DNA from: Thecaphora thlaspeos
Taxonomy: Eukaryota; Basidiomycota; Ustilaginomycetes; Urocystidales; Glomosporiaceae
Reading direction: 5' to 3'
Length of the DNA stretch: 64,000 nucleotides
Assembly: GCA_900291925.1 (NCBI GenBank)
Contig: UWYS01000001.1
Coordinates: 558,001 to 622,000 of the forward strand
Positions 43,206 through 53,718 of this stretch are shown here, piece by piece. A program made the translations under genes and the position numbers. Below the pieces are notes generated by a model. The model was not told where the DNA came from and made no database searches. It was given only the letters and a program-made list of their open reading frames with translations. Position 1 is the first letter of the stretch, and the number at the start of each line of letters is the position of its first letter.

Positions 43206-44386
43206 GCATCGCACCGCGCCGTTAACACGAAAATTGCAACTCTAGCTGCGTGCAGTGCTCGTTCTTCGTCCGAAGTCCAAGCATAGCTGCGGAACTCTGC
43301 ATACCGTGGCCGGTGTTTGTGTGAAGCGCAAAATAATGAAGTTCAGCCGTTGAGCCAGCCGGCCATTTGCCAAGGACGAAGATCAAAGAAGCGGAGCAAG
43401 CGAAGAGGCCAAGCGACCGTCGACGTACCGCCCGCAATGGAAGCGGGAGCACACATGGCAGTCGTCCGCCCAACCTTGTGGCCTGCTGCCTGCGTTGTGG
43501 CGGTGCCGAGAACGGGGGGCGGGAAGCCATCGTGCCAGCTCCTCTCGAACGCCATCTCCGCGGTAGACCCTTGTGTCAGCAGAAACCCGCATGCTGGGCC
43601 TGGAAGGCAGGCAGGGACGCCCTCGGCCTGACACTCTCTATTGCCGTGTCTATTTCCCTCTCCCTCATATTTAGAAACACTACGCTGATGACTACAGAGA
43701 TTGTGAATCTCAATAAATTTCAATCTTGAATCGAATAGAGAGGGGGATCCAGAGTATCTCGTGGCGCGAAAGAGAAGCCAGAGCGCCCGCCTTCCTGGGG
43801 TGCCGCCCCTCGGCCCCGAGGCGAGGGAAACAGCGGGCGCTCGCTCGTGCTTGGGACGACCGCACGGCACGGCACCCCCTTCGCTCCACCTTTGCCATCA
43901 TGCTTCGATCCATCACGCTCTCTTTACAATCGACACCCTCACACCTTTCTCTGGCTCTGGTCTCCGTACCTCCCGCTTCCGTCACTGTCACGGGCGCGTC
44001 CGTCGTCACCGCTAGGTCTCTTGCCTGTTACCGGCCACTCCTCACGGCGAGCGGAACGTCCCGACCGGTTTGACGACCCTCTTCCGGAACCCTCCCGCTC
44101 GCTCGCTTCATGGCCCGACGGTCGATCGCTCGACGCCCATCCAACCTAGGCTGAGGCCGCAACGGCTAAGATTGCGCACGTTCGACCAATCATCACGCAA
44201 CTCCACTCACACGCTCGCTCCCTTGACCGGCCCTGCCTACCCGGACAGCCCGACGCTCGTATTCAGCTCGGGGCCCCTCCGACCGCTATCACCAATCACA
44301 TCCACTCACCATCACCGCCCTCTCGCTGCCCTGGCTGAAATTTGACAGCCGAGGGCGGGGCCAAGGACGCTGGACGATTGGCGACC
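43206..44386. promoter_or_regulatory. Intergenic region and leader of the Zn-cluster gene
   Basis: This 1.18-kb interval holds the SWD1 3' region and the upstream region of the transcription factor. The right half is C-rich leader-like DNA and contains an ATG-started 57-codon ORF (43900-44073). No further gene is supported. Confidence 0.5.
43900..44073 (+). promoter_or_regulatory. 57-codon upstream ORF
   Basis: An ATG with A at -3 opens a Ser/Thr/Val-rich 57-residue ORF ending in TGA 313 bases before the transcription factor ATG. It could be a uORF or a chance ORF in GC-rich DNA; no domain is seen. Confidence 0.3.
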
Positions 44387-47300
44387 ATGTCAGCCACGCC
44401 TCCGCGACCCAGCATCACCACCCGCATGCCAAAGGGCGCAAAGCGGCCAAAAGCATCAAGAGCCTGTCTAGCCTGCCGGAAGCTCAAGGCCAGATGTGAA
44501 CCCTCGCGCGAGGCCCCCGTCGATCCGAATGTCGACGCTTCGACCAGCACGCCGCTCTACATCTGCCACCGATGCAAGACGCTCTGCCTCGACTGCTCCT
44601 ACGAGACCGCAGAGGGACAGGTCGTCGCTGCGCTCCCTGTGTCCGAAGGTTCCTCGTCGTCCGGCTCTAGCTCCTCCGACACAAAGTCCAACAAGAGTCA
44701 CCGGGCATCCGACTCTTCCTTTGGCGAAGACGTTCACTCTGGCAACCCGTAAGTCACAGTCGGCGCTGCAAATCTGGCACCGTCCATTGCGAGTGCACCT
44801 CTGCTGACGTCGTTCGCCGTCTTTCGCCTTACCCTTTCGGTCCCGGGCCCTTCTTCCCTTCTCCTCTTCTTTCCACAGCCGAGCGGTCGTGCTGGCTCCC
44901 GGAATTACTCCGCGCGCGCTGCTCAAGCCTCTCTACCGCCGTGTCCACCTGACCGGGCTGCAGCGCTCCCCTCGCGAGTTCCCGGAGAGGTTTCTCAACG
45001 TCGCCGGCACGCTAGCGAGGCTCATCGGACGGCGGTCAGAGATGAAGCCAGAGGCGGTCGAGTACCTCAACGAGTGGTTCGACGTCCAGGAGCCCATGTC
45101 GCCGGATCGCTACGCGCATATCTCTGCGTCGCTCTGTGCGGGCAAGCGGGCGATAGCCGTGATGGAGCGGCATTATGCCATGGCCCCTGATCCTGTCGAA
45201 GACATCGAATATCTCAAGGTGGCACTACAGCCGTTCGAAACTCGGCTGTTCACTCTGTGAGTTTGGGATGGCTTGGTTTCGATAGTCGTTACATGCCTTG
45301 ACCTATGGCTGACGAGTGAACATAACCTTTCTCCTTCTGACATCGCGCCGCGCTCAGATACACTGGCATCTACGCCCACTATGCGCCGATGCTGTCGATC
45401 CCAATATCAAGTACGGGTTCGCTGCGTGCGTGCAGCAATGCCTCGGAGGTGTTCAAGCTGCTCGCCGCCTACCTCGTCGCCCTCCCGCACCTCGACGACT
45501 ATCCGGAGCTGGTCAAGTGCCGTAAGCCGCTTCGGCGGGCGGTGGACGCCCTGTTGCGCCGCTCACTGCACACGCCCAGCCGCGAGGCGGACACCATATT
45601 TGCTCTGCACTGCTGCGCCACTAACCTGCTCTACCCAGTCGATGGCTTCGTCGTCGACAGCCGCCCCTTTGTTTCGGGCAGAGAGGAGGACGACGGACTC
45701 TTACAGTTCGCCCGCGACCTTAATTCACGAGCCGCCCTGATAACTGCTTCGACCATCGCCTACGAGCTGGGATACCACCAGGACACCCAGGCGCTCAAGT
45801 ACCTCCGCGTTTCGCACGAGCGGGCGCTGGGGCTCGGCCACGAGGAGTCACACGCGAAGCACATCTTCCAGCGCGCCATCGAGCGAGTGGTGCTGTGGAT
45901 CGGGCTCCAACAGACCCGCACCGCCCTCGACCTGGCCGAGGACCGTCTCGAGTGGGACAGCCTGCAGCAATTCGAGAAGCAGGTGCCGCGAATCGATGCC
46001 AAAGAGGTCTTGCAGGCGCTGCATCCGATCCCAACCTTCCTGACACCGAGGGAGCGCAGCCGGTGCCTCTGGGTCCTGAAGCGCGCTCAGCTGTACGACA
46101 TGACCATGGCCCTTATCGACCTTCGCCCGGGTCCCGGCGTGCTGCTCGATCGCAAGTACGCCGAGAAGCGGTCGACTGCGTGCAAGGACGCCTTTGACGA
46201 GTGGCGATCCGAACTCCAGGAGGACATGCGTGCGCCGAGCCTCGCTTTCCGCAACAACGATCCGAGCGGTCTCGCCCTGCACCGCTTCTTCACCCAGTTC
46301 ACCACCATGGAGAACCTGGCGCTGCACTCGCTGGTGGGCCACGGCTACTACCGCGAGATCATCAAGGATTCTCGGAAAAGGTCCGACGAGGTCTACAGCC
46401 CCGACGGCCAGATATGGAAGTCGGCGCCCGCAATCTGTTGTCGACAAGACGACGAGCCGCTGTTCCCTGCGTTCCTGCTCAACTACTCATTCTCGCAGAA
46501 CACGAGCAAATTCCTCGGGATGTCGGCCGTGCTGTGCCCCTCGATACCGCAGGTCTACGACTTCGTGTCCTGGGAGCCGACGACGTCGACCGAGATCCCC
46601 GGCCCTTCGCTCCTCGCCCTCCCAAACTTCGAGGCCGGCCTCTTCGCTCTGCCGATCCTGATGTCGGCCGAGGTTAGGCTGCCTGTCATTGAATCGTGGG
46701 CCCACGCGGCGTCCCACTTCAACCCATTCCTGCTCTCCCTCGTCTCTTCCTATGTCAAGACGCTCAGGTCGATGCACGTCTCGGTCGAGCTGCCGGGGGT
46801 GCTCAAAATGCGGTTCTCGGCCGCCAATGCGACCGCCGACCTACTTCAAGGACCGCTCGAGATGTTAATGCGGAACATGGCGGCGGGCGAGCTCAGCCTC
46901 GATGACCCGCACCTCGAGAGCGTGCTCGGCTCGTCATTCAGCATCCTGGCGCAATTCCAGCAGATGGACATCAATGCGAAGCAAGTACGCAAGAACGCGC
47001 CGGACGTTCTCCTCGCTGTCATGGACCCGAGCGCACCGGGCAAGGGGAAGGCGGCCAAGGCCAGCGCTGCCCACGGCTCGGCCCAGAACGGCTCCGACAC
47101 CGAGGACGACAACCTGTACGATACCGTCAATGGGCTGACGACTCAGATCTTCGGCCGCGACAGTCTGAAGGGCGACGTCCGGTCCCGTTCGACGCAGAAC
47201 TCGGTCAGGGACAAAGGCTCGCCCTACTCTGGGCACGTCGCAAGCCCATCCACCTCAGTTGAGAGCACGGTCGGGACGCAACGTTCGCCGCGGGTGGGCA

Positions 47301-48478
47301 CGTTGACACAGAACAAGGACGGCCCCGCCGTCGTCACCGCAGCTGCCGTCTCTTCTTCGCAAACATACCAACCGCTCTCACCCGAGGCCCTAGGCCTGCC
47401 GGTGCCGATGCTGATGCCGGTGCGGACGCCCATCTCGCAAATCGCTATAGCAGCGACAGCGAGCTCGAGTGCCTCGATGCAAGACCGCATATTGCACGCG
47501 GCCCTGCCGACACCTTCGGTGCTCAGCCCTGACAGCAATCCATACGGCACTCCGGTCGATCCGACGGCGGCATTCGACTTCCTCGGCACCGCTTATGGCC
47601 CCTCTGGGCATCAGGAGGAGCTCAGCGGCGTGCAGCTCGACGTTGCGCAGGCCCGTGCGCAAGCATGGCTGCAGCAGGAGCGGGAGCAGGCGCCTGCACC
47701 ACAGCAGCAGGTCTGGCAGGGCAGCTACTCGATGCCGTCCGACCGCTCGACGAACGGCAGCAGCACCGACGCGCACTTCCCCGCATCGGCGCAGGCCCGC
47801 GTTGCGCCGCTGGCGACCTATATGAACGGATCGATAGCTGGACCGCAAGCAGCGACCTATGCGCCTCCCGACTTCGGCCCGCAGAATCCAAACGCCGGTC
47901 AGAATTCGTACCATCAGCCGTACGGCGGCGGCCACGCTGGTCGCGAGACAGGCGGTTACGCTGACGCTGTCGTGTTCGCCGTCGAAGACACGTCGAGCTT
48001 GAGCGGTAATTCACAGCCGGTCCAGCAGCACCAGCAACAGCAGCACCAGCAACAGCAGCACCAGCAACAGCATGTCCTACACCATCAGCACGATGGACAG
48101 CACAATGCCACAGACTATCGGACGCTGTCGCACCACCAGCAAGACGTCCATCACCAGATGCATCAGCAGCACGGCCACTTTGAGCATCAGCCTCAGCAGC
48201 AGCAGCAGCACGACCCTGGCCATCTCCACCATCTTCAACATCACCATCAGCAGCAGCAGCAGCAGCAGCAGCCTCGCCAGGTCTACGCAGTCTCTCAACC
48301 TTTCCTCGAGCATGTCCCTGCGCCCGCTTCGCTGCACCAGTACCGAAGCGCCAACGGAGGAGGCGACTTTGGCCCGCCGCCGGTCGTCGCTACGCCGTCA
48401 CCGGTCTCAGTCGCCTGGCACGCATACAATGCGGGGGTATCACAGCACCAGCCGCAGAGGACCTCACCGCCGACCTAA
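44387..48478 (+). CDS. Zn(II)2Cys6-type transcription factor with Gln/His-rich tail
   Basis: Three exons (44387-44748, 44879-45256, 45358-48478), all GT-AG and in phase 2, give 1286 aa. The DNA-binding cluster starts RACLACRKLKARC, then after an unusually long 22-residue loop CHRCKTLCLDC, giving C-X2-C-X6-C-X22-C-X2-C-X6-C. A fungal regulatory middle region follows (residues about 130-800) with helical blocks such as LLKPLYRRVHLTGLQ, EVFKLLAAYLVALPHLDDYP and AALITASTIAYELGYH. The last 450 residues are Gln/His/Ser/Pro-rich, typical of an activation domain, with a 15-base CACCAGCAACAGCAG unit repeated at 48029-48070. It should act in the nucleus; targets are unknown. The upstream 57-codon ORF may matter for its translation. 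Confidence 0.85.
48029..48070 (+). repeat. 15-bp coding minisatellite (HQQQQ)
   Basis: Nearly three copies of CACCAGCAACAGCAG in frame encode alternating His and Gln in the activation-type tail. CAG/CAC runs continue to about 48275. Confidence 0.8.
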
Positions 48479-48905
48479 TTGTGGTCGTTACCGTTTAACA
48501 ACTCCACTACTATCTGTACTCTGGGACTCCGTAACCGTAGCGGAACAAGAAACGAAACGGGCTTGAAGACATCACATACAGATTGCGCCTCCTATCTATC
48601 TCTCCACCTTCATCCCAACCTTTTCCCCCTTTCACGAACAACTTCTTTATCGAACCCACTCCCGTCATCTCAGGTGTGGCCAGCACGCCGCACAAGCCAT
48701 GGGCCTCTTTGTATTTTTAGACTTTCCATAGCACGCATACACGTCACAAACGTCCGCCCCTGGTAACATCGAGATATGCATCTTACTGCCTATTCCATCC
48801 GTCTTTCTAGCATGTGAGAGCTAGCCAAAGGGGACCAAGACTGCGCTGTCCAACCTGCGTGTGGTCCTACAAAGAAAGGTCGCGGAGCGAGGTATCGCTG
48901 GCGCT
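48479..48905. other. Convergent intergenic region
   Basis: This 427-base space lies between converging stop codons and is somewhat A/T-richer than its surroundings, as expected for two 3' UTRs. Nothing else is seen. Confidence 0.5.
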
Positions 48906-50651
48906 CTACGGGACGGCAAAAAAGGCATCTACGACCGCGACGATTGCCGCCTGAACACCGACGAGTCTTTCACCACCTGCCTCGTCATCATCGACGACGT
49001 TCTGACGACGCTGTGGAGAGGTTAGGTATGCGAGTAGGTGTTGGAATCGATCCTGAAACGTCTCTACCAGTTGCCGGTGGGATGAGAGCATAGACGAGGG
49101 TAGAGTCGGGGTTAGGTGGATGGTAGGGTAGGCGTGACCGTATCGCGTAAACGAAATGAGGAAGGAGAGTGTGAGGGTTGCTTTACTGTTTGTTCGTGAT
49201 TTCGTCGAGTTTGTGTGAAGTTGAAAAAGGGGGGGTGGGGGGGGAGGGTTAGGGGGGTTAGCGCTGAGAACCGAAAGGAGACGGAAAAGGGGGGAACATG
49301 GTCGGAGAGAGATGGGGAGACGGAGACGGAACGACGATGACGTACCGAGCATTGACGAAGATCAACTTCTCTGCTCGTTTTGGTTCCACCAGACGAGCAA
49401 GGACGTCGACGTCTTGCATCTTCATCTTCACCCTAGCATCGCTGGATGCGGGCGGCGGCGTCCAACTGTCCCCCTTTGACGGAGCGGGTACGAGGTCGGC
49501 GTACCTCTTCTCGAGAGTCCGGAACAGTCCCTGACGCAAACGGGTGAGAGGGAGTAACGTCCGTAGACTTAGCATGAGGGCCGGGAGGTTGGCGTGGCGT
49601 AGGGTTCGAGTAAGGTGGTTGGCGGGTGACAGGGCGGAACGGAGCGGATCGGGCACGTTGAGGTGCAGGTTTTGTAGTTGCGGCGAAGAGGAGAAGCTGC
49701 TTCTGCTGCTGCTGCTAGTGGTGGTGGTGTCGTGGATTTCGTATCGTAGCGTGAGGGGACAGAGGTCCGATAGGGAGCCGGTCAGGTGAACGGAGCGGAT
49801 GGTGGTGTTGTCCGATTTGGCGAGCGAGGAAGGTGTGATGCGTTGTGTGAGTGAGATGATGTGTAGGTGGGTGAAGCGGGAGAGATGGGTCAACTGATGG
49901 CGCGAGAGATTGGTGTTATTGAAAGAGAGAATGTGAACGACGTCAGCATCGCTTCGCAGCAGAGAGAAGAGGAAAACGAAGCGGATGGGCAGGGGGGAGG
50001 CGGACTCACAAGACGCTCGTTCCTCTCTTTTCTCCCCTCCAGCCACTCCTTCATCCACGTCGCCTGTCTAGCCTTGTCCCTAGCGTCCTCGACGGGGTCC
50101 GATCCGGGTGTATCCTGATCCTTCTTCCGTTCCACAGACGCCTCTATACCCAAAGCTCTCTGCCTCTTTCCGAGGATGCCAACATCCGCCTTGGCAAGCC
50201 TCCTATCGATCTCACCGCCACTTCCGAGCCCTTCGATGCCCACACTCTTGGTAGGCACCAACAGTGTCGGGATGGCTAGGACGCTCGACGTCGTCTCTAC
50301 CCCCCCTCCCGCTACCAACTTGACCAGACTTGACGTGGACAGCGTCAAAAGGGCGGTAAGGGCTTCATCGTCGAGCTTGCTCAGCCGCGTCTCGAGGAGC
50401 TGCTTGACCTCTTGTTCGTCGCGTGCTGCATCTCCCGTCCACGTCGCGACGAGTTCGTCGCGCGAGCCGGTAGCGGCACGTCGCTTCTGGCGGCTTCGTT
50501 CGCTGGCATTGCGCCGCGTTTCGCGTTCCTTGATGAGTTGAGCGCGGAGATCGCGCACCTGGCGTTCGAGATCGTCGATGGAACGCGTGAGACGCTCGCT
50601 CATGTCAGAGGTGGATGGACGAGAGGCCGAGGAGTGGGCGCTTGTTGACAT
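48906..50651 (-). CDS. Probable kinetochore protein CENP-O / Mcm21
   Basis: Three exons (50651-50010, 49893-49346, 49185-48906) give 489 aa with consistent phases. The N-terminus has a coiled coil (RLTRSIDDLERQVRDLRAQL). The middle reads SVHLTGSLSDLCPLTLRYEI, then LQNLHLNVPDPLRSAL, then HANLPALMLSLRTLLPLTRLR and LFRTLEKRYADLVP; the last exon gives ATLTLSFLISFTRYGHAYP. This order (Arg/Gly-flanked strand, strand-rich first RWD, helix with a central R, second RWD strand) matches what I recall of CENP-O/Mcm21, which pairs with CENP-P/Ctf19 in the inner kinetochore. Sequence identity in this family is low, so the call is by pattern only. A Ser-rich insert interrupts the first RWD. Intron 2 contains a G-rich tract on the plus strand. 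Confidence 0.5.
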
Positions 50652-51161
50652 TGTCAATGCTCGCGCGATGAATGTTGAAGGCCGTGTGGCGGGGCGGCGG
50701 GGCGGCGGGGTTCCAAGAGGCCCTGTGAAGGATGGAAGGGGTGGATGGGGTTCTGCCCCGAGCCCAGCGTCGGTCTAGAGCCGAGTGACTGGTGAACAAA
50801 GTCGTCAAGGGCGAGGAGTCGGAGTGCAGTTGGTGCCGGTGCCGGTGTCGGTGTCGGTGTTGGTGATGGAGAGGAAGTGAGGAGGTGAGGAGGGCGGGCG
50901 CGGAGGGATGCTCTCTCGGGTTGCGGGAGACGAGGTGGGAGCGCGTCGCGTCATAAATCGCCAGGCGCAGGCTGTGAGGCACCAGCGCGCAGGCCGGCCA
51001 GGCGGCGGTCCTCGCGGTCGACCCCTCTCACACCGACGGACAACACCGAAGGGAGGCCTCCACATCCAACCCATGCCTTCGACACCACAGCTCGAACCTT
51101 GCCCACGACGTTGATGTTAGCACTTCTGTCTGTGGATTGCATGTACGCCGCGTCTCACGCT
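50652..51161. promoter_or_regulatory. Upstream region of the CENP-O candidate
   Basis: This 510-base stretch holds the promoter of the minus-strand gene to the left and the 3' UTR of the one to the right. A GGTGYC-type hexamer array occurs at about 50831-50862. Confidence 0.45.
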
Positions 51162-52933
51162 CTAGTCATTCTCTTCGTTGTCCGCTTCTCCAGTGAATCC
51201 GGTGCCGCCGCTTCCTGCGCCCCTCGCGCGATCGCCTCCCGCCTCGGCCAGATCGCTCAGCGTCTTGAGCGTCTTGCTAAAGATGCGCGTGAACGCAAGG
51301 TCCCACTGCACCACCGAGTCCGTGTAGAGGTTGACGTCGGCCGAGGCCGTTTCCGACTGGGCTGGGCGGTGGATGGCCGGCTGCCCCATCGCCCAAACGG
51401 CCTTCCGTGGCGGCTCGGCCGTCGACGGTGGTGTCGCGCTGTGGGTTCGCCTGACTGGCTTTGCGCCACCCGTCGAAGGATGGTCCGAGGAGGGAGATCT
51501 TGGGCCGTCGGAGGCTGCATCACTGTCGTCGGCATCAGGGTTGATCTGGGCGGAGGGAAGGCAATGAACAAGTCAGCACGTCGGAGGAAGGGGCGAACTC
51601 GAACAGCGTAGGTCTGCGTGCTCACCTTGCGGTCGAACAGATCCTGAAAGTGACGATGCTCGGCAGTGTCCTCCTCTGGATCATACGCCTTCTCTGCAAC
51701 ATCAATGGGCGGGGGAGGATCTCCCAGTGTGCCGTCGATTGCTACGTCCTCCAAATCTCCCTCCAGCCCTTCTTCTTCCTCAATCTCTCGTTCTTCCTCT
51801 TCGTCGTTTTCTTCCTTCAGCCCGTCCGCCGCCATCGAGGGCATGATGTCTCCCGCGGTAGCCTGGCCGTCATCCTCCTCTTCCTCGTCCATAGTTGGCG
51901 GGAGCGGTGCGTTGAGCTCTTCCCGCATCCATGCGAATAGCTTTTCGCGGGCCAGTACAGCAATGTTGCGCAACCTGACGCGATCCGTCTGACCAACCGT
52001 GCGGATGCCTTTCCCTCCTTGAACGGGGAGGCTATCTTGCTCTTGATCAGGAATCGGATCGTGGCCTATGGCCAGGAAGCGGTCGTCGACAGCGGGAGAG
52101 GGCACGAGGATTGAAGTGTGTCGCCCGGAGCCCTGTCCCTGCGCGGTGGGGTCGTGACGACCACGCGAAGGTGCCTTGCCGTTTCGATGTGATCCTGTGC
52201 GGCCAGAGGAGTCCGTCGCATCTGAATAGGCCAGTCGTGCCCGCTGGTGGGCCACGGAAAAGTTGATCATGTGCCCGCGCAAGATGGCGGACCACATACG
52301 ATCCAGAAGGCCTGTGGCTTCCACGACGATGCTGAGCTGTCGATCGCGCAAGGCTATCTCCTGACGGCGGCGTTCCTCTGAATCCTCCTCATCTTCTTCC
52401 TCATCGTCCTTGTCGTCGTCGTCGCTTCCGTCGTTCTGTTGCTCTTCGATCTCGCCCTCACGCTGCGGCGGCTTGTCTCTGCCGTCCAGCCGGTCACGCT
52501 TTTGCTGCCGCTTCCTCTCCCTTCGGGCCCTTTCGATTTCCATCCCGAGGCCGTAGCCGGCGATGCCATCGCATATCTCTGATGTACATCTCAGGAGGTA
52601 GGAGACGAGAAGGTTGGTGCTGCTGCTGCCGTAGGGCGGCACGCGAACCAGCACGCCGAGGATGGTGACCCACTGCTGCCAGTATGGGATGAGCGAGGGG
52701 AGCGGCGAGGACGGGTCGAAGCGCTTCCTGTACCCGCGCGAGAGGACAAGGAGCGAGTTGTCGAGGTAGGAGCGAAGGCAGGCCTCTTGCTTGGTCGATA
52801 GGGGCTGCGGTACGTAGGCCGAGGTGTGGCTGACCTCGTCGTAGCTGGGCTGAGCAACGGGAGGCGGTGGCGGCGCATCGGCGAGTATCGACGAGAAATC
52901 GTCGACGAGGAAGCCGCCGCCTGTGGAGGTCAT
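51162..52933 (-). CDS. Acidic conserved protein of unknown function
   Basis: Two exons (52933-51626, 51545-51162) give 563 aa; both junctions are GT-AG in phase 0. The structured part appears to be three helical blocks: LSTKQEACLRSYLDNSLLVL with YWQQWVTILGVLVRVP; LSIVVEATGLLDRMWSAILR; and RLRNIAVLAREKLFAWMREE, with a final block VNLYTDSVVQWDLAFTRIFS. They are separated by very acidic linkers (runs of Asp/Glu at about 180-205 and 355-400). There is no signal peptide or membrane helix. I do not recognise the family. The helical blocks with acidic linkers would suit a nuclear or scaffolding protein, but no function is claimed. It diverges from the AlkB-like gene. Confidence 0.7.
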
Positions 52934-53718
52934 TGTTGTTGTTGTCGCTCTCCCGTGATGAGTGTGATGACAAGGAACGGATGATTGTGACGAGAGAGGC
53001 AGAGTGTGGGTGATGGGCGCGCTGGGTGATGGATGACGGGTGACGGGTGATGGATGCTTGGTGATTATGGCCGAGCAGATGGAAGAAGCTGAGGCCGGGT
53101 GACGGGTTAGGCACGGAAGGCCTTTCGACCGCCTCCCGTCGTGCGTCTCCGTCCTCACGCCTTGAATGTGGAGGAGGAAAGAGGGGCGTTGACCTACTGT
53201 ACATAGCACGAGGCACGAGGGCGACCGGCTACTGCAGCCTGCAACAGGCCCGTGTGAGCACAGGCGCACCTGCATAAAACCCTAACTTTAAGCTGAAAAC
53301 CCGCCTGGGCCCTGGGCCGGGCAGAGGCAGGCCTGACCTGCTGGCTAGGCTTTGCCGATTCACTGTCGGCTCACCCTCCCTCACCCTCGCTGACCGGAAA
53401 GAGAAGCAGGCTAAGCTTGAGCTTAACTTCTTACGTCCCGCCATTCACCCTTCGCCCCCTCCTCTTTACCCCACCGCAGTCGCCGTCACACCTTCACCGC
53501 CGCCCGCCCGCCCGCCGACCCACCATCGGACGTCCTCACGCACACGTTCAGCCTGCCTTCGTAATGTCCGCCATCCCCTCGACTTTCCTCTCTCCCTCGC
53601 TCCACCTCCCGATACGAGCCTCAACGCTTCCGCCCCTCCGCTAGCCATACACAGACGAGCCCCCGTCGGCTGCAGCTTCGACGGTGGAGCTGGACCCGTC
53701 ACCGCTGCTGTCGCCACC
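52934..53718. promoter_or_regulatory. Divergent promoter region, unknown protein / AlkB-like
   Basis: This 785-base interval carries both promoters. A short GTGATGGATGA-type repetition occurs at about 52985-53065. A 26-codon uORF (53564-53644) precedes the AlkB-like ATG. No confident factor site was found. Confidence 0.45.
53564..53644 (+). promoter_or_regulatory. 26-codon uORF before the AlkB-like gene
   Basis: An ATG opens a Leu/Pro/Ser-rich peptide that ends with TAG 74 bases before the main ATG at 53719. It lies in the pyrimidine-rich leader, so it is probably transcribed. Confidence 0.35.

Noticed and set aside
49234..49262. Telomere-like GGGTTAGGGGGGTTAG sequence
   Set aside because: It lies in intron 2 of the CENP-O candidate, where the opposite strand forms a C/T-rich tract; only two irregular units, so not a telomeric repeat array.
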